Assembly: GCF_041435055.1 (NCBI RefSeq)
Contig: NZ_CP108002.1
Coordinates: 3,472,001 to 3,536,000, forward strand
From: Streptomyces sp. NBC_00341
GTDB lineage: Bacteria; Actinomycetota; Actinomycetes; Streptomycetales; Streptomycetaceae
Direction of reading: 5' to 3'
DNA: 64,000 nt
The notes under the pieces were generated by a model that saw only the letters and a program-made list of their open reading frames with translations, did not search any database and was not told where the DNA came from. How positions within the stretch are numbered: the stretch's first letter is position 1; every line of letters starts with the position of its first letter. Made by a program: the position numbers and the translations under genes. Positions 44,518-53,023 of the stretch are shown piece after piece.

Positions 44518-45627
44518 ATGCCACGGAGGTCGAGAACACTCACCGGACTGCTCTTGTTCACCTCGCTGACCCTGACCACCGCAGGGATCGCGGGGATCGC
44601 CGCGACGGCGAACGCGTCGACCGAGAAGCCGGTCGCGGCGGCGGGCGCGCACACCGAGCACGCCGCGTACTCCATGCCGGGGATGCCCGGCATGCCCGCC
44701 TCCACCAAGGCTTCGGGCGACGACCCGGACGGGGACGGCTACATCATGGCCGACCCGCCGGTCACCGGGGTCACCCCCTCGATGGAGGTGCCGCCGTCGG
44801 CGTACTTCCACGAGTTCCAGGCCAAGTGCGCCCCGACCCACACGGCTCCGGACGACCCGATCGTCTACCCGGGCCAGCCCGGCAAGTCCCACGACCACAC
44901 GTTCATGGGCAACACCACGACCAACGCCTACACCACCGCCGCGTCACTGGAGACCGGTGACACGACGTGCCTGGCGCCCGGCGACAAGTCCGGGTACTGG
45001 ATGCCGAGCCTCTTCAACGGGGACACGAAGATCCTCCCCGAGGGCGTCCAGACGATCTACTACAAGTCCGGAGTCACCGACTACCGGAGCGTGCGCCCCT
45101 TCCCGAAGGGACTGCGGTACGTCGTCGGCAGCCCGATGCAGACCCAGGACGAGTTCAAGAACCTCAAGGGCACCGTCGAGGGCTGGGAGTGCGGTGAGTC
45201 GTTCAAGAACTTCGACTTCCCGGCCAACTGCCCGACCAGCCGGGACACCTACCTCAACCTGCGCCTCCAGGCGCCGAGTTGCTGGGACGGCATCCACCTG
45301 GACACGCCCGACCACAAGAGCCACATGGCGTACCCGGTCGCCGGAGGCGCCAACTACAACTCGTGCCCGGCCGACCACCCCGTCGCCCTGCCGATGATCG
45401 AGTTCAAGATGGCCTGGCCGGTCAACGGTGACATGTCGCAGGTGAAGCTCGCCAGCGGCAAGGGCTTCTCGTTCCACTACGACTTCATGAACGGGTGGGA
45501 CACCGCCACGCTCGACGCGATGGTCACCCACTGCGTCAAGGGCGGGCTCCAGTGCGACCCGCACGGCTACGACGAGAACCACCCCGAGAAGGGCGCCGTT
45601 CTCAACGGGGACTACGAACTCCCGTAG
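44518..45627 (+). CDS. secreted DUF1996 domain protein
   Basis: This 369-residue exported protein has a signal peptide (basic MPRRSRTLTG, hydrophobic core, cleavage near ANAS), a Met/Pro/Gly-rich linker and the DUF1996 domain, with its typical SHDHTFMGNTTTNAYTTAAS, GYWMPSLFNGD and NCPTSRDTYLNL segments and several cysteines. DUF1996 proteins are found in fungi and actinomycetes, often near carbohydrate-active enzymes, and their activity is not established. It begins a cluster with a glycoside hydrolase and is probably controlled by the shared LacI-type operator. Confidence 0.88.
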   Translation: MPRRSRTLTGLLLFTSLTLTTAGIAGIAATANASTEKPVAAAGAHTEHAAYSMPGMPGMPASTKASGDDPDGDGYIMADPPVTGVTPSMEVPPSAYFHEFQAKCAPTHTAPDDPIVYPGQPGKSHDHTFMGNTTTNAYTTAASLETGDTTCLAPGDKSGYWMPSLFNGDTKILPEGVQTIYYKSGVTDYRSVRPFPKGLRYVVGSPMQTQDEFKNLKGTVEGWECGESFKNFDFPANCPTSRDTYLNLRLQAPSCWDGIHLDTPDHKSHMAYPVAGGANYNSCPADHPVALPMIEFKMAWPVNGDMSQVKLASGKGFSFHYDFMNGWDTATLDAMVTHCVKGGLQCDPHGYDENHPEKGAVLNGDYELP

Positions 45628-45672
45628 CCCGCGAGGCCGGACGGTCGGGCGACCGGACGACCGGACGGCCGC

Positions 45673-45694
45673 ACCCCGGGTGGGGGTCTTTTTT
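45673..45694 (+). terminator. intrinsic terminator with a T-run after the DUF1996 gene
   Basis: A 5-base stem (ACCCC/GGGGT, 45673-45677 and 45683-45687) is followed by C and six T (45689-45694). A T-run terminator is unusual in Streptomyces. It separates the DUF1996 gene from the next promoter region. Confidence 0.55.
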
Positions 45695-45700
45695 CGGACC

Positions 45701-45724
45701 ATCTTGGAGAGCGCTCTCCAAGAT
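45701..45724. promoter_or_regulatory. 24-base palindromic operator upstream of the glycoside hydrolase
   Basis: Bases 45701-45724 are a perfect 24-base palindrome with core GGAGAGCGCTCTCC, identical to the core of the operator at 44463-44480. It lies 110 bases before the hydrolase start. One LacI-family repressor probably controls both promoters; its gene is not in the window. Confidence 0.75.
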
Positions 45725-45833
45725 CACCCGGGGTCACTCCTCCCCCACCTGCCTCCCCCACCTGCCTTCCCGCTGTCTCCCTGTCTCCCCCATCACTTAC
45801 CCCACCTCCTCCCCCACCCTCAAGGAGATCGAC

Positions 45834-47591
45834 ATGCACCACCCCCCCACTCGTACGGCCAAACGTCTCGTGGCCCCCTTCGCGGCGGCGGCCCTGCTGG
45901 CCGGTGCGATGGTGGCCCTCCAGGCACCCGCCGCCCAGGCGGCCGGCAGCGTCGTCAAGGTCACCGGTTCACAGGGTGCCTGGCAGCTGACCGTCGACGG
46001 TTCGCCGTACACCGTCAAGGGTCTGACCTGGGGCCCCTCGGTCGCCGACGCCGAGAAGTACATGCCGGACGTGGCGTCCATGGGCGTCAACACCATCCGC
46101 ACCTGGGGCACCGACGCCACCAGCAAGCCGCTCTTCGACACGGCGGCGGCCAACGGCGTCAAGGTGATCGCCGGATTCTGGCTCCAGCCGGGCGGCGGTC
46201 CGGGCAGCGGCGGCTGCGTCAACTACCTGACGGACACCCAGTACAAGAACGACATGCTCGCCGAGTTTCCCAAGTGGGTGGACACCTACAAGGACAACCC
46301 CGGCGTGCTGATGTGGAACGTCGGCAACGAGTCGACGCTCGGCCTGCAGAACTGCTACAGCGGTGACGAGCTGGAGGCCCAGCGCAACGCGTACACCACC
46401 TTCGTGAACGACATCGCGAAGAAGATCCACACGGTGGACCCCAATCACCCGGTCACCTCCACCGACGCCTGGACGGGCGCCTGGCCGTACTACAAGAAGA
46501 ACGCGCCGGACCTCGACCTCTACGCCGTCAACGCCTACAACGCGGTGTGCAACATCAAGTCCGACTGGGAGCAGGGCGGTTACGACAAGCCCTACATCGT
46601 CACCGAGACGGGTCCGGCCGGTGAGTGGGAGGTCGACGACGACGCGAACGGCGTCCCGACCGAGCCGACCGATGTCGCGAAGGCCGAGGGCTACACCAAG
46701 GCGTGGGGCTGCATCACCGGCCACACCGGGGTGGCGCTCGGCGCCACGATGTTCCACTACGGCGTCGAGGACGACTTCGGCGGCGTCTGGTTCAACCTGC
46801 TGCCGGGCGGCGAGAAGAGGCTCTCGTACTACGCCGTGAAGAAGGCGTACGGCGCGGACACCTCGGGCGACAACACCCCGCCGGTCATCACCGACATGAA
46901 GGTGGACAACGCCACCGCCGGCGTCCCCACCGGGGGCGATGTGAAGATCAGCGCCAAGGTGTCCGACCCGGACGGCGACGCGGTCACCTCCCAGGTGCTG
47001 TTCAGCAGCAACTACATCGACCAGAACAAGGCGCTCGTCCCGGCCGAGACCAAGGACAACGGCGACGGCACCCTGACCGCGAAGGCGCCCAGCAAGACGG
47101 GCGTCTACAAGGTCTACGTGAAGTCCACGGACGGCAAGGGCAACGTGGGCATCGAGACCGCGTCCCTCAAGGTGATCCCGCCGAAGGTGGACGGGACGAA
47201 CGTGTCGCAGGGCAAGACCGCCACGGCGTCCTCGTTCCAGACCGACCCGACCGGCGGCTGCCCGTGCAGTGCGGCCAACGCGGTGGACGGCAAGTTCGAC
47301 ACCCGCTGGGCCAGTGACTGGAGCGACCCGCAGTGGGTCCAGGTCGACCTGGGCGCCTCGACGGCCTTCAAGCACGTGCAGCTCGCCTGGGACCCGGCGT
47401 ACGGCAAGGCGTACGACATCCAGACGTCCGAGGACGGACAGAGCTGGACGACGGTGAAGTCGGTGACCGACGGCAACGGCGACATCGACGACATCGACGT
47501 CAACGGCACCGGTCGCTACGTGCGGATCAACGGCACGGCGCGCGGCTCCGGCTACGGCTACTCGCTCTACGAGTTCGGCGTCTACAGCTGA
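45834..47591 (+). CDS. secreted glycoside hydrolase with a C-terminal discoidin/CBM32 domain
   Basis: This 585-residue exported enzyme has a signal peptide ending near AQAAG, a TIM-barrel glycosidase of the GH2/GH5/GH72 superfamily (YTVKGLTWGPS, GVNTIRTWG), an Ig-like linker domain (NTPPVITDMKVDN, SDPDGDAVTS) and a C-terminal F5/8 type C domain (AANAVDGKFDTRWASDWSDP). The likely acid/base Glu is in MWNVGNES and the nucleophile in YIVTETGPAGE. Beta-glucan processing is likely but the exact linkage is not decided by sequence. A purine-rich AAGGAGA precedes ATG 45834. Confidence 0.88.
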   Translation: MHHPPTRTAKRLVAPFAAAALLAGAMVALQAPAAQAAGSVVKVTGSQGAWQLTVDGSPYTVKGLTWGPSVADAEKYMPDVASMGVNTIRTWGTDATSKPLFDTAAANGVKVIAGFWLQPGGGPGSGGCVNYLTDTQYKNDMLAEFPKWVDTYKDNPGVLMWNVGNESTLGLQNCYSGDELEAQRNAYTTFVNDIAKKIHTVDPNHPVTSTDAWTGAWPYYKKNAPDLDLYAVNAYNAVCNIKSDWEQGGYDKPYIVTETGPAGEWEVDDDANGVPTEPTDVAKAEGYTKAWGCITGHTGVALGATMFHYGVEDDFGGVWFNLLPGGEKRLSYYAVKKAYGADTSGDNTPPVITDMKVDNATAGVPTGGDVKISAKVSDPDGDAVTSQVLFSSNYIDQNKALVPAETKDNGDGTLTAKAPSKTGVYKVYVKSTDGKGNVGIETASLKVIPPKVDGTNVSQGKTATASSFQTDPTGGCPCSAANAVDGKFDTRWASDWSDPQWVQVDLGASTAFKHVQLAWDPAYGKAYDIQTSEDGQSWTTVKSVTDGNGDIDDIDVNGTGRYVRINGTARGSGYGYSLYEFGVYS

Positions 47592-47607
47592 CAGGAGAAG
47601 GGCCCTC

Positions 47608-48057
47608 ATGATGATCAACAACCTGGGGCGGGCACAGCCCTACGCGCTCAGCCTGTTCCGCATCGTCATCGGGTTGCTCTTCACCTGCCACGGGGTCGCC
47701 TCGCTGTTCGGGCTCCTGGGCGACGCGCGGGTGCCGGCGGGCACCTGGCCGAGCTGGTACGCGGCCGTCATCCAGCTGGCCGGTGGCGCCCTGGTGATCC
47801 TCGGCCTCGGTACGAGAACGGCCGCCCTGGTCGGCTCCGGCTCCATGGCGTTCGCGTACTTCGACGTGCACCAGCAGCGGGGACTGCTCCCGATGGAGAA
47901 CGGCGGCGAGGCCGCGGTCTTCTTCTGCTGGACCCTGCTCCTGATCGTCTTCTCCGGGCCGGGCGCGCTCGCCGCCGACCGGCTGTTCTCCTCCCGCGGA
48001 GCCACCCGGGAGGAGACGGAGGTCCAACGCAGGCAGCGCCTGCGGGTACCCGCCTGA
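47608..48057 (+). CDS. DoxX family membrane protein
   Basis: This 149-residue protein has four hydrophobic helices and the DoxX pattern (LFRIVIGLLFTCHGVASLFG, then LAGGALVILGLGTRTAAL, and MAFAYFDVHQQRGLLPMENG). DoxX proteins occur in oxidative-stress and lipid-related complexes. It lies 16 bases after the hydrolase with a strong ribosome site (AGGAGAAGG), so it is in the same operon, an unusual pairing with a secreted glycosidase. Confidence 0.85.
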   Translation: MMINNLGRAQPYALSLFRIVIGLLFTCHGVASLFGLLGDARVPAGTWPSWYAAVIQLAGGALVILGLGTRTAALVGSGSMAFAYFDVHQQRGLLPMENGGEAAVFFCWTLLLIVFSGPGALAADRLFSSRGATREETEVQRRQRLRVPA

Positions 48058-48075
48058 GGGGACGGGTACCCCCGC

Positions 48076-48115
48076 GCACCGGCCCTCCCGGGACTGCCCC
48101 CGGGAGGGCCGGTGC
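48076..48115. terminator. bidirectional terminator between DoxX and the MFS exporter
   Basis: A 17-base stem (48076-48092 and 48099-48115) with a 6-base loop lies 19 bases after the DoxX stop and 46 bases from the convergent MFS stop. Confidence 0.8.
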
Positions 48116-48160
48116 CGTGTGCGTCCCGCCAAGATCGCGCGCCCGCCCAGCCGTCCCCCG

Positions 48161-49642
48161 TCACGCCGTCGCGTTCTCGTCCGCCTCCGCGAACTCGTCG
48201 CCCTCGGGCCGGGCCTTCTTCGGCAGCAGCAGGGTGATGCCCAGGAAGGCCACCAGCAGGCAGGCCTGGGCGATCAGCGCGTGGCGGTAACCGGCGGTGA
48301 AGTCACCGGCTGTGGCCCGGTCGAAGAACACCGAGCCGAAGACGGCCACCCCGATCGAGCCGCCGATGGACTGCACCGCCGTGAGCACCCCGGAGGCGGA
48401 GCCGATCTCGCTGTCGTCCACGGCCGCGAGGATGAAGCTGAACAGCGCGGCGATCACCATGCCCGCGCCGATACCGGAGACGGCCACACCGGGCGCGATG
48501 TCCCAGACGGAGAACGAGCCGGTGGAGCCGAGCTCGTACCAGAGCAGTCCGGCGCCCGCGAGCTGCACCAGCGGGCCGATCTGCAGGACCACCCGGCCGA
48601 TCCGCTCGGCCAGGAACGCGCCGCTGACCGCGCCGCCGATCGCGGTGCCCACGGCGAGCGGCAGATTGCCGAGTCCGGCCTCGCCCGCGGTGAAGTGCTG
48701 CCCGATCTGGAGGTAGAGGGTCAGTACGAGCTGGCTGCCGACGAGTCCGCCGAAGAACAGCGCGATCCCGCCGAGCCCCACGGTGTACGCGGGCTTGCGC
48801 AGCAGCGCGGGCGTCACCAGCGGCTGCCGCCCCCGGGCGGCCGTGCGGCGCTGCTGGAGCGCGAAGGCGGCGAAGCCGAGGGCGGACGCGGCCATGCACA
48901 GCCAGGTCCACAGCGGCCAGCCGGACTCCTGACCCTGGTTCAGCGGCAGGACCAGCAGCGCGCAGGACAGGGCCACCAGCGCCGCCCCCACGCCGTCGAC
49001 GACCACCGTGCGGTCGCCCGGCTTCTTCGGCACGGCCTTCGCGGCGACGATCAGGGCCACGATGCCGATGGGCAGGTTGACCAGGAAGACCAGCCGCCAG
49101 CCCAGGCCCAGGAAGTCGCCCTGGATCAGTCCGCCGCCCAGGACCGGGCCGACGATGCCGCCGAGGCCCAGCACGGGGCCGAAGATGCCGAAGACCTTGG
49201 TGAGTTCGGCGCCGGAGAAGTTCTCCCGCAGCAGTCCGAGGCCCTGCGGCAGGAGCATCGCGCCCGCGGTGCCCTGGAGCAGCCGGAAGACGATCAGCGA
49301 TTCGATGCTCGGCGCGCACGCGCAGAGCAGCGAGGTGAGGGTGAAGGCGGCGAGGCCCAGCAGGAACATCGGGCGGCGCCCGTAGCGGTCGCCCAGCCTG
49401 CCGCCGAGGATCAGTCCGGCGCCCAGGGTGAGCGCGTAGCCGCCGATCACCCACTGGAGGCCGACCGGCCCCGCCCCGAGGGACTTCTCCAGTTCGGGTC
49501 CCGCCACGTTGACGATGGACGCGTCCAGCAGGTCCATGATCTCCGCGACGAGCATCACCGCCAGGATCAGCCAGCGCCACCGGTAGGGCTCCACTGCGGC
49601 CGGGGCGGCACCCGGTGCGGCGATCGGCTCCGTCGCGCTCAT
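48161..49642 (-). CDS. MFS transporter, DHA2 (14-helix) family
   Basis: This 493-residue exporter has 14 hydrophobic helices. DHA2 motifs are LDASIVNVAGPELEKSLG (motif D1), GGRLGDRYGRRP (motif A), and GLVGPVLGGGL-type motif C seen as GIVGPVLGGGLIQG. Such proteins expel drugs or small toxic compounds with protons. It is divergent from a MarR regulator, the classic arrangement for substrate-inducible efflux. The start ATG at 49642 is 60 bases from the MarR start. Confidence 0.93.
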   Translation of the reverse strand: MSATEPIAAPGAAPAAVEPYRWRWLILAVMLVAEIMDLLDASIVNVAGPELEKSLGAGPVGLQWVIGGYALTLGAGLILGGRLGDRYGRRPMFLLGLAAFTLTSLLCACAPSIESLIVFRLLQGTAGAMLLPQGLGLLRENFSGAELTKVFGIFGPVLGLGGIVGPVLGGGLIQGDFLGLGWRLVFLVNLPIGIVALIVAAKAVPKKPGDRTVVVDGVGAALVALSCALLVLPLNQGQESGWPLWTWLCMAASALGFAAFALQQRRTAARGRQPLVTPALLRKPAYTVGLGGIALFFGGLVGSQLVLTLYLQIGQHFTAGEAGLGNLPLAVGTAIGGAVSGAFLAERIGRVVLQIGPLVQLAGAGLLWYELGSTGSFSVWDIAPGVAVSGIGAGMVIAALFSFILAAVDDSEIGSASGVLTAVQSIGGSIGVAVFGSVFFDRATAGDFTAGYRHALIAQACLLVAFLGITLLLPKKARPEGDEFAEADENATA

Positions 49643-49655
49643 TTTACCTCAGATC

Positions 49656-49668
49656 ATTGATTACCAAT
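49656..49668. promoter_or_regulatory. ATTG-N5-CAAT operator between the exporter and the MarR gene
   Basis: A 13-base inverted repeat ATTG-ATTAC-CAAT lies in the AT-rich 59-base divergent gap, followed by CAATAT repeated at a spacing of 12 bases. TTG-N5-CAA-type sites are typical MarR targets, so this is the probable operator for both genes. Confidence 0.55.
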
Positions 49669-49701
49669 ATTCTTAGCAATATCGAGAGTATCCTGAGCCG
49701 C

Positions 49702-50166
49702 ATGGATGTCAAACGGCCTGCCACCGAACCCGCGACGAGCGGTGGCGCCATCCGAGAGCGGCTACGGAACCTGACGCTCCGGCAGCAGCGGTTCGAGCGT
49801 TATCTGGGGCGGCGGCTGCGGGTGGACCCGGCGGGACTGGCCGTGATGGACCATCTCGTCAACGTAGGGCCGACGACGCCCACCGATCTCGCCCGCAGGC
49901 TGGACGCCTCGACGGCGGCGACGACCCTGGTGATCGACCGGCTCGTCGCGGGCGGCCACGCCACCCGCGAGCCGCACCCCACCGACCGCCGCAAGGTGAT
50001 CGTGACCCCGGCCGAGCACTGGGGCGCCACGGCGTACGAGCATGTGGCGCCGGTCATCGAGGGCGTCAACGCCGCCGCCTCGGAGCTCTCACCCGGCGAA
50101 CAGGCCGTCGTGGCGGCCTTCCTGGAACGGATCGTGGGCGTGTACGACGCCGCGACCGACCGCTGA
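49702..50166 (+). CDS. MarR family transcriptional regulator
   Basis: This 154-residue protein has the MarR winged-helix domain: VNVGPTTPTDLARRLDASTA as HTH and VIDRLVAGGHATREPHPTDR as wing, with the conserved D-x-R in PTDRRK. ATG 49702 was chosen because it gives the normal length and lies just beyond the operator; the frame is open further upstream. It is divergent from the DHA2 exporter and probably represses it until a drug-like ligand binds. Confidence 0.9.
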   Translation: MDVKRPATEPATSGGAIRERLRNLTLRQQRFERYLGRRLRVDPAGLAVMDHLVNVGPTTPTDLARRLDASTAATTLVIDRLVAGGHATREPHPTDRRKVIVTPAEHWGATAYEHVAPVIEGVNAAASELSPGEQAVVAAFLERIVGVYDAATDR

Positions 50167-50223
50167 ACCGGGGCGGGACCGCGCGGGGCGGGACCGGGGA
50201 GCGCAGAGCCTCTGTCCCCGGCC

Positions 50224-51018
50224 TCAGTCCTTCGCGAGGGCCTGCCGGAAGCCGGTGTTCACCGCGGTCAGCCCGCCGTCCACGCACAGCGTCGTGCCCG
50301 TGACCCAGGCCGCGTCGCGGGAGGCGAGGAAGGCGACCGCGGCGGCGATGTCCCCGGGCTCACCGACCCGGCCGAGCGGGTAGAGGCCGCTGACCCGGGA
50401 GAGCTCGTCCTCGCGGCCGGACCAGGCGTCGGTGCGGATCGTGCCGGGCGCGACCAGGTTGACCCGCACCCCGCGCGGTCCGGCGTGGCCCGCGAGGGTA
50501 CGGGTGAGGCCGGCCAGGCCCGCCTTGGCGGCGCTGTAGGCGTGGTTGCCGAAGTCCTGCACGCCGTTGACCGAGCCGATGCTGACGATCGCGCCCCGGC
50601 CGGACGCCACGAGGTGCGCCATTGCGGCCCGCGCGCACCGGTAGGCGCCGCTGAGGGTGACGTCGAGATCGCGCTCCCAGACGTCGTCCGGCTCGTCCTC
50701 GAACAGCGCCTCGTCGGGGGCGCACGAGTACGCGTTGTTCACCAGCACGTCGAGCGCGCCGAACACCCCGACGGCGTGGGCCACCGCCGCCTCGACCGCC
50801 GCCCGGTCCGTCACGTCGCAGGCCAGCGACTCGGCCCGGCCGCCCGCCGCGACGATGTCCGCCGCCACCCGCGCGGCCCGTTCCGGAGCCAGGTCGGTGA
50901 CCAGGACCCCGGCGCCCTCGGCCGCGAGGCGGTGGGCCGTGGCGGCGCCGATGCCCTGGCCCGCACCGGTGATGAGGACGCCGTATCCGTCGAAGCGCGC
51001 GAGCGCGGCAGCAGTCAT
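50224..51018 (-). CDS. SDR family oxidoreductase
   Basis: This 264-residue classical short-chain dehydrogenase has the NAD(P) motif LITGAGQGIGAATAH (about 14-28), NNAYS, the catalytic Ser in VSIGSVNG, and YSAAKAGLAG as the YxxxK pair. The C-terminal CVDGGLTAVNTGF is the usual family end. The substrate is unknown; the acidic residue after motif strand 2 (VTDLAPERA) favours NAD. Its start overlaps the upstream serine hydrolase stop by 4 bases, so the two are coupled. Confidence 0.92.
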   Translation of the reverse strand: MTAAALARFDGYGVLITGAGQGIGAATAHRLAAEGAGVLVTDLAPERAARVAADIVAAGGRAESLACDVTDRAAVEAAVAHAVGVFGALDVLVNNAYSCAPDEALFEDEPDDVWERDLDVTLSGAYRCARAAMAHLVASGRGAIVSIGSVNGVQDFGNHAYSAAKAGLAGLTRTLAGHAGPRGVRVNLVAPGTIRTDAWSGREDELSRVSGLYPLGRVGEPGDIAAAVAFLASRDAAWVTGTTLCVDGGLTAVNTGFRQALAKD

Positions 51019-52199
51019 AGCGCCGACCGTACTGCCCGGACCAGGGCCTGGGCACGGGGGTCGGCGGTAACTCCCTTCTGCAGACCGTTCGTCACATAGC
51101 CGAGGGCGATGCCCGATTCGGGGTCCGCGAAGCCGAGCGAACCGCCCCGTCCCGGGTGGCCGAAGGAGCCCGGGGCCAGCAGCGGGGAGGCCGGTCCGTG
51201 CAGCATGTAGCCGAGCCCGAACCGGGTGTTGACGACCAGCACCCGGTCGGGCCCCGCGGACTCCTCGGTGCGAGCCAGGGTCAGCGTGGCGGGGGCGAAC
51301 AGCCGGTGGCCGTCGACCGGCCCGATCATCGCGGCGTAGCAGCGGGCCAGGCCCCTGGCGGTGGCGATGCCGTTGGACGCCGGGAGTTCGGCGGCCTGGT
51401 AGCCGGGGTCGTTCTCGTCGGGGAACGGGTCGATCGCGCCGAACGCCCGGCGGGTCAGCGAGTCCGGGTCGCGGTAGGCCTCGACGACCGAGCGCTTGGG
51501 CCGCATCCGCAGCGCGCCCGTCTCCTCGCCCGCGGGCGCCTCGACCGGGCCGATCCGGCCCACCCGGTGGGCCTCGTCCACCGGGATGCCGAACCAGAAG
51601 TCCAGGCCGAGCGGGCGGGCGATCTCCTCGGCGACCCAGCGGCCGACCGTGCGGCCGGTGACGCGTCGCACCAGTTCGCCGATGAGCCAGCTGTAGGTCT
51701 GCGCGTGGTAGCCGTGCTCGGTGCCGGGCTCCCACTGGGGGCGCTGGGCGGCGACGGCGAGGGGCCCGCTCACCCCGTCGGCGGCCTCCTCGGGGGTCAG
51801 CGGCCGGTCCAGGGCCGGGATGCCGCCCCGGTGGGCGAGGAGGTGGCGGACGAGTACGCGCTCCTTGCCGTTGGCCTTGAACTCGGGCCAGTAGGTGCCG
51901 ACGGGGGCGTGCAGATCGATCTGGCCGCGCTGGTGCAGCAGCAGCGGCACGGCGGCGGCGATGCCCTTGCCGGCCGAGCGCACGACCTGCACGGTGTCGA
52001 CGGCCCACGGCTCCGCGCCGTCCACGTCTCTGGTCCCGGCCCACAGGTCGACGACCTTGTGCCCGTGCCGGTAGACGGTGACCGCTGCCCCCCGGTCGCC
52101 GCGCTGTTCGAAGTTACGGATGAAAGCATCCCGGACCGGTTCGAATCCGGGCACTACCGCGCCCCGTACGTCCACGCCTGTTCCCGCGCTCCCGCTCAT
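51015..52199 (-). CDS. serine hydrolase, beta-lactamase/EstB-like (family VIII)
   Basis: This 394-residue protein belongs to the class C beta-lactamase-fold esterases. The nucleophile motif S-x-x-K is VRSAGKGIAAAVP (about 75-78) and the Tyr motif lies in HGYHAQTYSWLIGE. No signal peptide is visible, so it is an intracellular esterase rather than a secreted lactamase. ATG 52199 was chosen for the homology start and a G-run upstream; the frame is open to 52400. It overlaps the SDR gene, which hints that the two act on one ester or alcohol substrate. Confidence 0.87.
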   Translation of the reverse strand: MSGSAGTGVDVRGAVVPGFEPVRDAFIRNFEQRGDRGAAVTVYRHGHKVVDLWAGTRDVDGAEPWAVDTVQVVRSAGKGIAAAVPLLLHQRGQIDLHAPVGTYWPEFKANGKERVLVRHLLAHRGGIPALDRPLTPEEAADGVSGPLAVAAQRPQWEPGTEHGYHAQTYSWLIGELVRRVTGRTVGRWVAEEIARPLGLDFWFGIPVDEAHRVGRIGPVEAPAGEETGALRMRPKRSVVEAYRDPDSLTRRAFGAIDPFPDENDPGYQAAELPASNGIATARGLARCYAAMIGPVDGHRLFAPATLTLARTEESAGPDRVLVVNTRFGLGYMLHGPASPLLAPGSFGHPGRGGSLGFADPESGIALGYVTNGLQKGVTADPRAQALVRAVRSAL

Positions 52200-52249
52200 A
52201 CCCCCATGGTGCATTGCCGCGCAGGTCGCGGGTGGGGCGGGTGAGGTTG

Positions 52250-53023
52250 TTACCTCGTGTTCACCGTCACGGAGCGCGGGTCGAAGCCGAAGGGGAGCTC
52301 CAGCCGGTGGGCGCGCATCAGTTGCTCGTCGCAGAGGAGGTCCTGGGTGCGGTCGTCGGCGGCGATGACGCCTTCGCTGAGGATGACCGCGCGGCCGCAC
52401 AGCTCCAGGGCGTACGGCAGATCGTGCGTGACCATCAGCACGGTGACGTCCAAGGAGCGCAGGATGTCGGCCAGTTCGCGGCGGGAGGCCGGGTCCAGGT
52501 TCGAGGAGGGCTCGTCCAGGACGAGGATCTCCGGCCGCATCGCGAGGACCGTGGCGACGGCGACGCGGCGGCGCTGCCCGAACGAGAGGTGGTGCGGCGG
52601 CCGGTTGACGAACTCCTCCATGCCGACCTGCTTCAGCGCGTCGGTGACCCGCTCCTCCAGTTCGGCGCCGCGCAGCCCGCCGGACGCGGGCCCGAAGGCG
52701 ACGTCCTCGCGGACGGTGGGCATGAAGAGCTGGTCGTCGGGGTCCTGGAAGACGATGCCGACGCGGCGCCGGATCTCGGCGAGGTTGCGCTTCTCGACGG
52801 GGAGTCCGGCGACCCGGACGGTGCCGGCGCCCGCGTCGAGGATGCCGTTCAGGTGCAGGACGAGGGTGGTCTTGCCGGCCCCGTTCGGGCCGAGCAGGGC
52901 GACGCGCTCGCCGCGTGCGACGGTCAGGTCGACGCCGAAGAGCGCCTGGTGGCCGTCGGGGTAGGCGTAGGCGAGGCCGCTGACTTCGAGGGACGGCGGT
53001 ACGGGGTCGGGGTCGGTGCTCAT
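52250..53023 (-). CDS. ECF transporter ATPase (CbiO/NikO-like)
   Basis: This 257-residue ATP-binding subunit has Walker A LLGPNGAGKTT, Q-loop VFQDPDDQLF, signature HLSFGQRRRVAVATVLA and Walker B ILVLDEPSSNLDP. The Q-loop DPDDQLF form is typical of the cobalt/nickel ECF ATPases. It powers uptake with the permease encoded just upstream, whose stop overlaps its ATG by 4 bases. Choice of ATG 53023 follows this coupling; ATG 53032 is the alternative. Confidence 0.93.
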   Translation of the reverse strand: MSTDPDPVPPSLEVSGLAYAYPDGHQALFGVDLTVARGERVALLGPNGAGKTTLVLHLNGILDAGAGTVRVAGLPVEKRNLAEIRRRVGIVFQDPDDQLFMPTVREDVAFGPASGGLRGAELEERVTDALKQVGMEEFVNRPPHHLSFGQRRRVAVATVLAMRPEILVLDEPSSNLDPASRRELADILRSLDVTVLMVTHDLPYALELCGRAVILSEGVIAADDRTQDLLCDEQLMRAHRLELPFGFDPRSVTVNTR

